A stretch of 64,000 bases of DNA, taken from positions 24,347,543 to 24,411,542 of the forward strand of contig OV277862.1 in assembly GCA_922989275.2 (NCBI GenBank), written 5' to 3'. Of this stretch, positions 22,434 through 32,874 are shown one piece after another (the stretch's first letter is position 1; each line of letters opens with the position of its first letter). The stretch is from Gari tellinella. Taxonomy: Eukaryota > Mollusca > Bivalvia > Cardiida > Psammobiidae. Made by a program: the position numbers and the translations under genes. The notes under the pieces are model-generated. The model had not been told where the DNA came from. It ran no database searches and saw nothing but the letters and a program-made list of their open reading frames with translations.

Positions 22434-22700
22434 GGCCTCCGTGGCCTAGTGGTATAGTCACTGTGACTTACACCACTAAGCTCCTCACCGCTGTGAGTTC
22501 GAATCCCAGTAGGGTCGTTCGGATTTTTCATGTGGGGAAGTCTTCCAGCTGGCTTGCGGAAGGTCGGTGGTTCTACCCAGTTGCCGATTTGTGCCTGGAA
22601 CAGTGCATAAAGGACTTCTGGGGTCTTCCTCCACCTAAAATTAGCTGGACGTCGCGATATGGCTGAAATGCTGTTGAAAGCGACGTAAAATCAAAACAAA
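22434..22700 (+). mobile_element. tRNA-derived SINE, near full length
   Basis: The tRNA-like head has A-box TGGCCTAGTGG and B-box GAGTTCGAATCC. The body contains GGTCGGTGGTTCTACCCAG, TTGCCGATTTGTGCCTGG, CTTCCTCCACCTAAAATTAG and the 3' signature GCGACGTAAAATCAAAACAA. This architecture is the common mollusc/invertebrate tRNA-SINE type as I remember it. The A-rich tail ends near 22700. Confidence 0.82.
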
Positions 22701-23139
22701 TCAAATCCAATTAACTACTTTCTTAAATTCAGAATTGATATTAAATTACATGTATAAGGAATAATTCGGAATATTTTATTGTATTCATGGCGGTATGGAA
22801 AAAAAACCTGGTCACACTTTTGTATGCTTTAAGCTACCATCTGCTAGAATTTAGAAAATATTTCTTATAGTGGAGGAATAAAGTAAAGGACTGGTATATT
22901 TGTGGAGTAATTGGTTAACTGCACTTTTTGTATTCCCTCAGTATACTGATTATATAATCTGACTAACAGAGGAGTAATAACATTACAATCTTTGGTGTAG
23001 ACAAAATACCATATTCAATGAGTACTTACACTCCAGCAACATCGGTTTCTGAATGGATTTTGATACGTGCACACAATTAATATAAGTATAAATTCTTGAA
23101 GTAATTTGAATATTGATCATGATGAAATCAGATCATTGT

Positions 23140-23960
23140 GTCGATAGACATGTGCCATTGATGTACACAGATATGCAAGAAAAGGTTTTCATAAATTTTT
23201 TGATATTTCCCTATAGTGTCTTCAAATTTGATTGGATTTCGATAAAACTTTGTAAAACAGTTTGTGGCCATTATAAATTAAGTTCTTGAAAGAGTATGTT
23301 AAAGAAATTTGGCGAATTGGTCAAGAGTTATCCAGCTTGGATATGTGTAATAATTTATGCCATACATGAGTGTTTTCACACTAGGAACTGCAGTTTTGCC
23401 AAAAAAAATTATACTTTTGCACAATGTCTGTATGACATTTTAAGTGGAGATGAAATTTGATTGAAATCAGATCCATCGTGTATAGAGTCAGTGATCTGCT
23501 CTCAATATCCTCAGCTATACAAAACTACGTTATATTCTAACTCTTTGCATTCTAGCAGCGGATACATATACCACAGTGATCAGTTGGATCCGAATGAGAT
23601 GCCACATCATGCAGGGTTCCATCAGGATCCAAACTATTTGACACTTCTAGCATGTTTTGAAAATAAATATTTGAAAATTCTATTTTTAGAAAAGTAGCAG
23701 AAGACAATTGTTGCAGACGGAAAAATTACCCAGCATGCAAAGAGTTAATATTGTTTACACTCTAGTGTCTATGCATTTGAATGGATTTATATTAAAACTA
23801 AATTTGCACAGAATCGAAATTGCAACAAAGGTTTTGTCTATTTTGATCATGATAATGTTACACCAATTAATGAGTAATTACATTACTTTTGTGCAGAGAA
23901 AACCATCTGAATATTTAGAATTAACTTCCCTTATCTAAAGAAATCAAGGTTGCAAGTCAA
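23140..23960. repeat. Degenerate AT-rich repeat, related to 53.6-54.5 kb
   Basis: Phrases such as CAAGAGTTATCCAGC, CACAATGTCTGTATGACATT and TGAATGGATTT recur here and at 53640-54560. An old GACGCC-type hairpin (GTTGGATCCGAATGAG / CATCAGGATCCAAAC, 23584-23638) is inserted. Confidence 0.55.
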
Positions 23961-23974
23961 GTAAGTTAACCAAT

Positions 23975-24165
23975 TTACTCCACAGCATGTTTCTAGTATT
24001 GTAGATAGGTGAACTGACTTAAAGCAGGTTGGAAGTTAAGCAGAATACGCCTTAAGGTGCATTTTGCTTTACTTTTGGCCTGCTTTAAGTTACTTTAGTA
24101 GGATAAAGAAAATATTCTTATGGTGGACATTCATGACTGTATCAATTGGAACTGTGTTTTTCTAT
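23975..24165 (+). mobile_element. TTAA-1 MITE relic with GCAGAA core
   Basis: The core at 24018-24090 has several unpaired changes (GCAGAATACGCC against GGTGCATTTTGC). The flanking sequence follows the TTAA-1 order, but neither TTAACCC end is intact. Confidence 0.65.
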
Positions 24166-24545
24166 ATAGGAATAAATTAAATGTGTTAAAATGTGTATCT
24201 TCCGTATATTATGGAGTATATAGGGTAAAGATGATGTGAAGAAAGAGCTCACTATAGAAAATTAAGCTCTTTGAGTCTTACTATGCCAACCGTGGATAAT
24301 ATAGAATAGATTTTCACAGTTGAAAGGAGCAATTAACATCAAAACTTGGGTTTGATGAATATTTCATCTGAGCCTTGAAGCCTCCCGGGCATTTGCCCAA
24401 ACCTGTGAATTGGCTTAATTACAGTTGTCTAAGTTACAGTGGAGAATACTTCATTCTCTTCGAATATAAATGTAAACACATTTATCCCATTAAGCCATAC
24501 TGACTCATTTTGACACACTTTAATCCTCTAGCTTGTATTGAGATA

Positions 24546-24856
24546 GGCCTCCTGGTCGAGAGAGAGGTTACACGAAGGGTGTGTGTGGGGAGACAGAATG
24601 GTTGGTTGGGGACAGTACATGAACAATACCGGTACTCTTTATATGGTATATTACATTTTATTCACTTGCTATATCTACAAATAGAATCATAAATGCACTC
24701 ATGTAGTCATCCAGATGCACAAAGTTAGATGCTATCCGCAAATAGCTACTAACTCTGTGCATCTCGACTCCTCTATGCCTCCTCTTCACTCCTCAGTGCC
24801 TCCTGGTCGAGAGAGGTTACACGAAGGGCGTTTGTGGGGAGACAGAATGGTTGGTT
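24546..24856 (+). repeat. Direct repeat with GGTTACACGAAGGG
   Basis: CTCCTGGTCGAGAGA..GGTTACACGAAGGG..GGGGAGACAGAATGGTTGG occurs at 24548-24608 and again at 24798-24856. The second copy runs straight into the LINE segment, so these are probably pieces of the same LINE. Confidence 0.6.
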
Positions 24857-25290
24857 GAGCAATGAAGTCCACACCTATAAAGGCTATGGAAGAAGTCATT
24901 GCCATCCCACCATTTGTCAAGAGAAGAGAGACCAAAGCACTCATACTAGCCAGCAAGTACCAGTACCTACCAGATCATCCTATGAAGGAAAAATGGAACG
25001 TCTCACAAAAAACGTCTAAAAAGATGTAGTTTTACACATGAATCAAAGAGACTGTCGAAAACCTTGGACTGACAACTGCTCCTTTTTGTAGATCAGACCT
25101 ACCCGAACCTGGATGTATGACCTAACCAACCTAAACGTCAACACCACTGTCCCTGGACTTCTAGATACTGAGGGAGAAACAGCCAAGAGATCCCTTACTC
25201 TAGCCATGATAGATGACAGATATCCATCAGCAACATGAACCCATGTATACACAGATGGCTCCGCTACAACTCAAGACGACAGAGCGTAAC
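24857..25290 (+). pseudogene. LINE fragment: RT-RNase H connection and RNase H start
   Basis: Frames show AMEEVIAIPPFVKRRETKAL, SKYQYLPDHPMKEKW, then, after frameshifts, LTLAMIDDRYPSAT and HVYTDGSATTQDD. The last carries the TDGS motif that opens a ribonuclease H domain (first catalytic Asp). The order and spacing fit non-LTR elements with a C-terminal RNase H. Multiple stops and frameshifts make it dead. Confidence 0.7.
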
Positions 25291-25299
25291 AAACCATTT

Positions 25300-25660
25300 C
25301 CAGGTACCCTGAAACTTTGGCCTTTTACCCTGATCTTTGATATTCATTTTAGAACAAGCTACGACATATTCAGGTCACTGTGACCTTAACCTTGCAATGT
25401 CACCTCAGTTAATGATTGCACGCCCTTCACTACATTATCAAGGGATATAAAAGCATGTGGGTGTACATCTTGGGAAGTTTTTCATGGTGATCTTGGTTTT
25501 GAAAATCGACCTCAATTTCAGAAGAAGCTTTCTTATTACCATATCAGCAAGAGACTAGAGCAATTGATGATGGAGTGTAGCGTACTATTTTTAGTTCACT
25601 GTGATCTTGACCTTATCTCCTGACCTCTATCACAAAGGATAATTATTGTGTGAGTATATT
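25300..25660. repeat. TGACCT-rich dispersed repeat
   Basis: GGTCACTGTGACCTTAACCT, GTGATCTTGACCTTATC and TGACCTCTATC recur as in the blocks at 26920-27080, 36540-37065, 46430-46760 and 49350-49640. Confidence 0.65.
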
Positions 25661-25974
25661 TCCTAAACCATTGTTAAATGCTGTGTTTGATAATATTTGA
25701 ATATAACAACAAAATGCTTTGCAATGCCAATAACCGTTTCTTGGGACATCTGTCACAAACTGTGACACAGTTCTTGTTTTCTTTTGGGGGTTTTTATTTA
25801 AAAAAAATAAATTTATGAACAGAAAATCACTTTTTTATTTACATACTTGTTCCAACCATATAAATTTCAATAAATAGTTTGTCGATGCCTCTAAGGTGCT
25901 CCTGAAATAAGACAGACACATATTTCAAAACGGATAACTCAATTTGGCACATTAAACATTGTTAGTAATACATA

Positions 25975-26164
25975 CAGTGGAGAATCTGTTATTCTTTCCC
26001 AATAAACGCGTTTACGCTAAAACTATTATTTGCAGTGCAAACAGTTTGGAGCCAGATCAGACGCCGGGTAACCCGGCGTCTGATCAGGCTCCAAACTCTT
26101 TGCCACCAAGATAAACAAGAATTATCAGAATTGTCCAAAAGTTGTTTTTTTCTACGTTTTAGTA
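25975..26164 (+). mobile_element. TA-1 MITE, 3' truncated
   Basis: Starts CAGTGGAGAATCTG next to TA. The core hairpin at 26037-26101 is intact. The element stops at TTTTAGTATCTTTAAAAATA, losing the right terminus. The copy at 28473 has the identical break. Confidence 0.88.
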
Positions 26165-26223
26165 TCTTTAAAAATAGAAACAGGCAAGGTTGAGTAGATG
26201 GTTAGGACATACTACAGCTTAGG

Positions 26224-26436
26224 TTTTTACCCCTACACCGTTATTGTGTCGTCTGCTTCAATATTATTGTCTGCGATATAATTTCAAAGTTAGATTTAAG
26301 AGAGTATGACATAAGAAATATCGAAACGAGTGTCAAACAGTTTGGATCATGATCAGACGCCGCGTTACGCGGCATCTGATCAGGATCAAAATTGTTTTCA
26401 AATTTCGACTTTAGGCGACCATGGCGGTGAAAGGGC
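26224..26436 (-). mobile_element. TTAA-2 MITE with GACGCC core
   Basis: The right end reads GGCGGTGAAAGGGCTAAA (TTAA degraded) and the left end CCCCTACACCGTTATTG. The core at 26334-26395 pairs TTTGGATCATGATC with GATCAGGATCAAA around GCCGCGTTACGCGGC. Confidence 0.75.
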
Positions 26437-26439
26437 TAA

Positions 26440-26648
26440 AATGAAAATCTCGAGAGAACTAAAAGCTGATTACAAAGCACATTCTGCTTTACTTTCAGCC
26501 TGCTTTAAGCTAAATTCTGCTAGGCTATATAAAAAATTTGTAATGGTAATTGTTCATGAGGGTATAAACTGGAACTATTTTCTTCAGCGGCGGAATAGAT
26601 TGAATACGCTAAAAGTCGCTTATATGGGGGAAAGGGTTAAAATAGACT
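26440..26648 (+). mobile_element. TTAA-1 MITE, left half lost
   Basis: Only the right half of the GCAGAA core (GCACATTCTGCTTTAC, CAGCCTGCTTTAAGC) and the right part to GGGGGAAAGGGTTAA remain. Confidence 0.75.
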
Positions 26649-26770
26649 AGACTTAATTGGAAACTGGAATTGGCCATTCAATGTGTCAGGGTTAGTGAGT
26701 TTTAAAGGTTCAAATTGGCTGCATCACTTGTCTGCCCATATTTGTATATTCTAAATATCGATAGGGATTA

Positions 26771-26910
26771 CAGCGCCCCCTCTCTACAACGACACCCAAT
26801 GGGAGAAAAAAATATGTTCGTTGTTCGGAGGGAGTCGTTATAGGGAGGGAATTTGGCTTACATTTGCAAACAGCTTAACAGCTTGATCAAGATCAGACGC
26901 CGCGTAACAT
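26771..26910 (+). mobile_element. TA-2 MITE, truncated in the core
   Basis: Left terminus CAGCGCCCCCTCTCTACAAC next to TA, GTTGTTCGGAGGGAGTCG, then it stops in the hairpin after CAGACGCCGCGTAAC. Confidence 0.75.
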
Positions 26911-27054
26911 CAACTAGGGATACAAAAGCATGTGGGTGTACATATTTAGAAGTTTTTCATGGTGACCCTGATTTGAAAATTGACCTCAATTTCAGAAAAT
27001 GCTTGTCCGGAGCTTATTTCCACTACCATATCAGCAAGAGAGAAGAGCCTTCAC

Positions 27055-27440
27055 TGTGATCTTGACCTTATCTCCTGACCTCTATCACAAAGGATACTTA
27101 TTGTGTGAGTATATTTCCTATACCATTGTTAAATGCTGTGTTTGATACTATTTGAATATAACAACAAAATGCTTTGCAATGCCAATAACCGCTTCTTGGG
27201 ACATCTGTCACAAACTGTGACACAGTTCTTGTTTTCTTTTTGGGGTTTTTATTTAAAAAAAAAAAGATTTATGAACAGAAAATCACTTTTTTATTTACAT
27301 ACTTGTTCCAAACATATAAATTTCAATTATTAGTTTGTCGATGCCTCTAAGGTGCTCCTGAAATAAGACACATATTTCAAAACGGATAACTCAATTTGGC
27401 ACATTAAACATTGTTAGTAATACATACAATGTACAAGCCA
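27055..27440 (+). repeat. Segmental duplication, partial copy 2
   Basis: Matches 25605-25980, including CAAAATGCTTTGCAATGCCA and TCACAAACTGTGACACAG. It ends just short of the TA-1 element. Confidence 0.85.
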
Positions 27441-27627
27441 TTTTACAGAGTATCGTTGAAAGTCGTGCCAGACAGGGTAATCTAATAAAGTTTTGATTTA
27501 AACTTACTTTATGGAAAAAAATCTCTGCACATGGTCGTTTAATAAATCAAATTCCGCCTACTTCAAAAGTATTGCCTGCTAAAATTGTGAAATAAAATCA
27601 ATATTCAGTGCATTTCTAACTATCCAT

Positions 27628-27802
27628 GGATCAGGGTCCGTCTTACGAAAGGTCGTACGACAAATTATATTGTTTAAAAATCTCAATTATTATTGATTCT
27701 CCAAGTAACCCTGTCTTGTGACATCTCTTTGGAATCGTATAATCAAGAGGAAATAAGATGGTTTTTTTTTTTGTCGTACGCCGTTTCGTAAGGCGCACAC
27801 CT
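27628..27802. mobile_element. MITE with CGTACGAC termini
   Basis: GTCTTACGAAAGGTCGTACGAC and, inverted, GTCGTACGCCGTTTCGTAAG bound about 170 bp of non-coding sequence. The target duplication is not clear. Confidence 0.65.
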
Positions 27803-27871
27803 TATCTTTAAACAAATCGGATCCAGGCCAGACGCCAATATATGAGGCACCTGCTCCGTGTTACTGTAACC

Positions 27872-28091
27872 TATGTGTGCCCACGATCCCATATATTGGA
27901 CATAGGCAAACAATGAAGACTCTGATCAGACGCCGCATTATGCGGCGTCTGATCAGAGTCTACACTGTTTGCTGATAGGAATTTCAATATCAAACAAAAT
28001 GAAAATGAAAATTTTGACCAGGCATCCCTTTGATAAAAAAGACTAATCCAATATAATATATGGAAGAATCCACTAGGCGCAAATGGGTTAA
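27872..28091 (-). mobile_element. TTAA-4 MITE with GACGCC core
   Basis: Reverse copy running from GTGTGCCCACGATCCCATAT to CAAATGGGTTAA. The core (27908-27973) pairs AGACTCTGATCAGACGCC with GGCGTCTGATCAGAGTCT around GCATTATGC. Confidence 0.82.
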
Positions 28092-28472
28092 ACTGTTTGC
28101 AAATGCAAGTTGACTAGCCGCTATATCCTTTACACTTTCAACCCTAGCAACTAAAGAATACAATATCATATTCAACGCAGTGTAGACCACGACCAGAAGG
28201 CTCTTTAATTTTAGTCCTTTATATTGCAAAAGCCCATAAAAAGTCTTAAATAGACTAGACTTAATTGGAAATTGGAATCCTCTGTTAAATACAGTAACAA
28301 GCAAATAGATTTATGAACAGAAAATCACTTTTTTATTTACATACTTGTTCCAAACATATAAATGTCAATAAATAGTTTGTCGATGCCTCTAAGGTGCTCC
28401 TGAAATAAGACAGACACATATTTCAAAACGGATAACTCAATTTGGCACATTAAACATTGTTAGTAATACATA

Positions 28473-28662
28473 CAGTGGAGAATCTGTTATTCTTTCCCAA
28501 TAAACGCGTTTACGCTAAAACTATTATTTGCAGTGCAAACAGTTTGGAGCCAGATCAGACGCCGGGTAACCCGGCGTCTGATCAGGCTCCAAACTCTTTG
28601 CCACCAAGATAAACAAGAATTATCAGAATTGTCCAAAAGTTGTTTTTTTCTACGTTTTAGTA
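28473..28662 (+). mobile_element. TA-1 MITE, 3' truncated (duplicated copy)
   Basis: Same ends and break as 25975-26164. Confidence 0.87.
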
Positions 28663-28723
28663 TCTTTAAAAATAGAAACAGGCAAGGTTGAGTAGATGGT
28701 TAGGACATACTACAGCTTAGGTT

Positions 28724-28934
28724 TTTACCCCTACACCGTTATTGTGTCCTCTGCTTCAATATTGTTGTCTGCGATATAATTTCAAAGTTAGATTTAAGAG
28801 AGTATGACATAAGAAATATCGAAACGAGTGTCAAACAGTTTGGATCATGATCAGACGCCGCGTAATGCGGCATCTGATCAGGATCAAAATTGTTTTCAAA
28901 TTTCGACTTAAGGCGACTCTGGCGGTGAAAGGGC
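28724..28934 (-). mobile_element. TTAA-2 MITE (duplicated copy)
   Basis: Counterpart of 26224-26436, ending GGCGGTGAAAGGGCTTAAA. Confidence 0.75.
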
Positions 28935-28935
28935 T

Positions 28936-29140
28936 TAAATGAAAATCACGAGAGAACTAAAAGCTGATTACAAAGCACATTTTGCTTTACTTTCAGCCTG
29001 CTTTAAGCTATATTCTGCTAGGCTATATAAAATTTTTGTAAACTTGGTAATTGTTCATGAGGGTATAAACTGGAACTATTTCCTTCAGCGGCGGAATAGA
29101 TTGAATACGCTAAAAGTCGCTTATATGGGGGAAAGGGTTA
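28936..29140 (+). mobile_element. TTAA-1 MITE, left half lost (duplicated copy)
   Basis: Counterpart of 26440-26648, ending GGGGGAAAGGGTTAAA. Confidence 0.73.
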
Positions 29141-29413
29141 AAATAGTCATACAGTAACTTTCGGGACAGCAAATAGTCCGGGGTGATTTTCATTATATAC
29201 ATTTAATATTATGATGAATCTTTTGTGAAGCTATGCTTCATAACAATGGTGCGACTGAATTATTTTCCCTACATTTTCAAATTGCTATATTAATGCAAAT
29301 AAACAAGCTGCAGCAACTATTTGAAAGAAAGACACCATTTCTGATGTGTGAAGCAGTTAGACAGGCTGTTTCTGAAAATAAAAACGAAAGTAAGACAGAA
29401 AGATACTCCAGTA

Positions 29414-29755
29414 CAGCACACTCTCTCTCTACAACCCCACCGAATGGGAGACACACATTGTGTGCGTTAAATTGTTCGGAGGGAGTCGATATAGGGAGGG
29501 GGAAACTGGTTTACATTGCAAACAACTTGACGCGGCGTCTGATCTGGTTTCAAGCTGTTTGTCACTCGTAATTAAGATTTTTTCTGTCAAAATGTACAAT
29601 ATGTAACTTTGAGAAAAACAGCAGACGACAATTTTAAGCAGACGATATTGCAGCAGTAAAAGCGTAATACATAATTATACTGTTTAGGGAACTTTGACAA
29701 AGGTCGTTGTAAGGAGGGAATCGTTGTTGGGAGGGCCGTTGTAGAGAGGGGCGCT
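29414..29755 (+). mobile_element. TA-2 MITE, half core
   Basis: Left CAGCACACTCTCTCTACAAC, right GTTGTAGAGAGGGGCGCT next to TA. Only the right half of the hairpin (GACGCGGCGTCTGATCTGG, 29530-29548) remains. Confidence 0.78.
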
Positions 29756-29783
29756 ATAGCTTTTTTCTTTACAAGTTTACTTA

Positions 29784-30029
29784 CAGTGGAGAATCTGTTA
29801 TTCTTTCCCAATAAACGCGTTTACGCTAAAACTATTATTTGCAGTGCAAACAGTTTGGAGCCAGATCAGACGCCGGGTAACCCGGCGTCTGATCAGGCTC
29901 CAAACTGTTTGCCACCAAGATAAACAAGAATTATCAGAATTGTCCAAAAGTTGTTCTTTTCTACGTTTTGGTGCTTTGCGTTTGCGTACGTTTGCGTTAA
30001 AACGGGAAAGAATAACAGATTCTCCACTG
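29784..30029 (+). mobile_element. TA-1 MITE, reference copy
   Basis: Exactly 246 bp between TA duplications. The first and last 26 bases are perfect inverted repeats (CAGTGGAGAATCTGTTATTC and on). The core hairpin at 29847-29911 is 65 nt with one mismatch around GCCGGGTAACCCGGC. The right subterminal part has TTTGCGTACGTTTGCG iterations. Confidence 0.95.
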
Positions 30030-30031
30030 TA

Positions 30032-30496
30032 CACAATGAAACGAGCATTCCCAGCAGGCACACATTGGAACAACGCTGTGTGTCTGCTGGCTTGTTTTAA
30101 CGTTGTTATGAAAGCGAGGGTTAATTATGCATTGTTTTTAATATTTTGAAGATTTGAGGTTAATCTTTGTAAGAAGATAAAAATTCCCGCTAACCTGTCA
30201 AAATTGTATTAGACAATCTGCACAGCAATCATCATAATCTCTAATTAGGAATTACTTCGTCACCGCTCTATAGAACAAGGAATCGCATCGTGTTGTAATT
30301 TTCACGAAATAGTCGATATAATGCACCTGCAGCATTATGTTATTATTCCTAGTACATGTAGCTGAGTTCATAAATAATTTCCATGACAAGAAGTTTTACA
30401 TGGTTATTTAATACACTACAGTAAACCTTCTCTACAAAAGCCCTCCCTATTACAACAATGCTTGCCGCTGCCTTTCACCGCTGCAACATCTTCTTC
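30032..30496. other. Non-coding; possible TA-2 terminus near 30419-30465
   Basis: CAGTAAACCTTCTCTACAAA and CCCTCCCTATTACAACAA resemble a TA-2 or TA-3 end. Nothing else is recognised. Confidence 0.35.
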
Positions 30497-30749
30497 TTAA
30501 CCCTTTACCTGATAGCATTGTTTCTAGTATTGAAGATATGTGACTACTTAGAGCAGGTTGAAAGTAAAGCAGAATGCGCCCTAAGGCGCATTCTGCTTTA
30601 CTTTCAACCTACTTTAAGCTATTAACTGCTAGAATAAGGAAAGTATTAAATATGACACATATTCACTACGGTATAATTTGGAACTATTTTCTTCAGCGGA
30701 TGAATAAAATGAATGTGCTAAAAGTCGCTTCTATAAGGGAAAGGGTTAA
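30497..30749 (+). mobile_element. TTAA-1 MITE, full length
   Basis: 253 bp including both TTAA. Left TTAACCCTTTACCTGATAG, right GGGAAAGGGTTAA. The GCAGAA core at 30551-30620 pairs over about 30 nt per arm around GCGCCCTAAGGCGC. TTAA plus CCC ends fit piggyBac-type insertion. No coding capacity. Confidence 0.88.
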
Positions 30750-30942
30750 AATTATCGTCTGCTGTTGTCATATCCAACAGAATGACAGTAAAGGAAACAT
30801 AATGACGAATGACAACAGTTTGAATTAAGACGGCATCTGATCTGGATTCAGGCTGCTTGCAAATGAAAGCCAACTCCCTCCGAACAACACACATACACAC
30901 TCTTTGTCGCCCATTGGGAGTTGTTGTATAGAGGGAGCACTG
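30750..30942 (-). mobile_element. TA-2 MITE fragment (reverse)
   Basis: Ends GTATAGAGGGAGCACTG next to TA at 30943. It starts directly at the TTAA-1 boundary with ATCGTCTGCTG. Half hairpin only (GACGGCATCTGATCTGGATT). Confidence 0.7.
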
Positions 30943-31297
30943 TATAAAGCCTTATAATGGACGTCATAAAACGAATTGTGGGTGTTAAAGATATTTCCTC
31001 AGTCAATTGATGGACTACCACCCCATTCTCGGTCGGTGTGAAAGTAACGGTTAAACAGTAGCAAAGCATGCACAGCCAATGTCACAAATCTCAGGTTGCC
31101 TAGAGAGGCCCTTACATAATCACACTCAATGGGGATTTTCAATGGGTTTTACTAACCAAACTATCAATTATATGGTGCGGGTCTCACATGAAACACCTCA
31201 ATGATTTACTGTAGTACAGGTAATCATAAGAATCATGAGATTTGCAGGTAAATTGTCTGGCAAGGCGTTATGACCAAAAGGTCGTCAGGAGATATCT

Positions 31298-31502
31298 TTA
31301 ACCCTTAGCCCGCCAAATAAATTGTCGTCTGCTATATTTCTCGTCTGCTTCAAGTTTCAAAGTGCTTCAAAATTGCTGAAAAATGTTGTCCGAGTGTCAA
31401 ACAGCTTGGATCCGGATGAGACGCCGATTTACTCGGCGTCTCATCCGGATCCAAGCTGTTTGCATATGGAGCTATAGTCGTGAGTAGCAGGCTTAGGGTT
31501 AA
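31298..31502. mobile_element. TTAA-2 MITE with variant core
   Basis: TTTAACCCTTAGCCCGCC at the left and GCTTAGGGTTAA at the right. The core at 31397-31466 pairs AGCTTGGATCCGGATGAG with CTCATCCGGATCCAAGCT around GCCGATTTACTCGGC. The stem is perfect, yet its sequence differs in both arms from other copies. Confidence 0.8.
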
Positions 31503-31749
31503 CAGCAAGTGGCTTTTTAAATATAGAACGTTGAGGTGCAGAGATATGATTTTATACAAGTCTCTATCAAAACCACTTAAACAACAGATATTTATAATAG
31601 TGATTAACCTATTACTCAAGAAAAACGCATTACTCAAGAAAAACGCATTCTACACCTTCAATATTTTTTTTCATGGAAGAAAATAGTTTCAATCTGTACA
31701 GTCTTGGACATTCTTAATAAGAAATATATTCTATGTCATAACAGGTGGT

Positions 31750-31815
31750 AGGTTAAAGCAGGCTGAAAGTAAAACCTTTCGGCGCATTCTGCTTTACTTT
31801 CAACCTGCTTTGAGT
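31750..31815. repeat. Asymmetric GCAGAA-core hairpin
   Basis: TTAAAGCAGGCTGAAAGTAA and its complement are intact, but part of the inner left arm is deleted (AAACCTTTCGGCGC). Confidence 0.65.
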
Positions 31816-31825
31816 ATCTGTATTT

Positions 31826-32075
31826 AAAAATAGAAAACAGGCAATGTTGAGTAAATGGTTAGGACAGACATCAGTTTAAAGCAGGATAACGTAAAGCAGA
31901 ATGGTACTGATTGAGTTATCTGTTTGAAATTTCTGACAACATGCTTTGAGATGTCATCTGTCTTTAAAAATAGAAACAATCAATGTAGAGTAGACGGTTA
32001 GGACAGACTGCAGCTAAAAGCAGGATAACGTAAAGCAGAATGGTACCGGTTGAGTTATCTGCTTGACCTTTCTTT
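31826..32075 (+). repeat. Tandem pair, about 140 bp
   Basis: AAAAATAGAAA..CAATGT..GAGTA..TGGTTAGGACAGAC and GCAGGATAACGTAAAGCAGA occur at 31826 and again from 31966. The first part also follows the truncated TA-1 copies at 26164 and 28662. Confidence 0.7.
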
Positions 32076-32174
32076 CAAAACCCACAGGTCTTAAACATCG
32101 AAAGAAGTCATCTCTTGAGGACCAGCATCAGTGGGACTTGAATTTATTCGTAAACTAATTATTCGTGAATTTAA

Positions 32175-32361
32175 CAGGGCTCCAGATAAGACATGCTCCA
32201 ATTAAAATCTTTGTTTATGCATTAACCCAATGGTGTCACTACTCATTAGAATCGTCTCTTCGAGACGATTCTAATGAGTAGTAACACCATGGGATTTCGT
32301 TCTGAAACGAGCGAGAAATTGATGGAATTGTTCAGTTTATTCCCTCTTATCTAGAGCACTG
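32175..32361 (+). mobile_element. CAG-5 MITE with ACTCATT core
   Basis: Termini CAGGGCTCCAGATAAG and CTTATCTAGAGCACTG. 5-bp duplications TTTAA on both sides. The core at 32230-32292 pairs GGTGTCACTACTCATTAGAA with its complement around CGTCTCTTCGAGACG. Confidence 0.88.
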
Positions 32362-32419
32362 TTTAATACATAACACATTTAGGAACAGTAAAGGCTTCAA
32401 GTTAATCACAAACGAAAAT

Positions 32420-32874
32420 CAGGAAATCATGTATAAAATGTAAATTCTACTGTAGATTTTCATTAATTTTTTGTGACTAGTAGAATTAAGTTATATCTAT
32501 CTAATAAGAGTAAAATTAGTATATGTTAAACAGCTAGATTTTTTGTAATTTGAGATTTTCAGAATATGATTTTTTTTAAAATATTGATATTTCCAGAAAA
32601 TATGTCATGAAATACTTTTGTTTGCCCAATATCTTATAGTCTATGTACAGTTTACTTGAATGTATAGAAATTATTGAGTTATATCATTCTATAAAGAAAA
32701 CATTCCTGTTTATTAAAAAAGGAGTTTTTCTCGACAAAAGGTCCTGTCAGAAAAAAACGGCACTGTAACTTTTTTTATTTTAAACGATTTTTCACTCTCC
32801 ATATGGTATATTTCAATTTAATCAATGTTTCAAAGAATTCTGACGCAGAATAAGCTGACCCGCGAACCACCTTA
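32420..32874 (+). repeat. Dispersed repeat pair, copy 2
   Basis: Aligns with 7535-7914, with an extra AT-rich stretch near 32480-32580. Both end at CGCGAACCACCTTAA. Confidence 0.8.

Larger units (their letters stand above)
25605..26648 (+). repeat. Segmental duplication, copy 1
   Basis: Positions 25605-25980 match 27055-27440, and 25815-26648 match 28310-29150 with few differences. The block includes parts of TA-1, TTAA-2 and TTAA-1 elements in the same order and with the same truncation points, so it moved as a unit. Confidence 0.88.
28310..29150 (+). repeat. Segmental duplication, copy 3
   Basis: Corresponds to 25815-26648 at an offset of about 2.49 kb and includes the same truncated MITEs. 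One difference is in the TTAA-2 core (GCCGCGTAATGCGGC here, GCCGCGTTACGCGGC there). Confidence 0.88.

Noticed and set aside
29844..30149. Conserved protein family suggested by MQTVWSQIRRRVTRRLI-type frames at 29.8, 40.6, 44.8 and 47.8 kb
   Set aside because: The shared peptide is the reading of the TA-1 hairpin core on either strand. It follows the MITE, not a gene.
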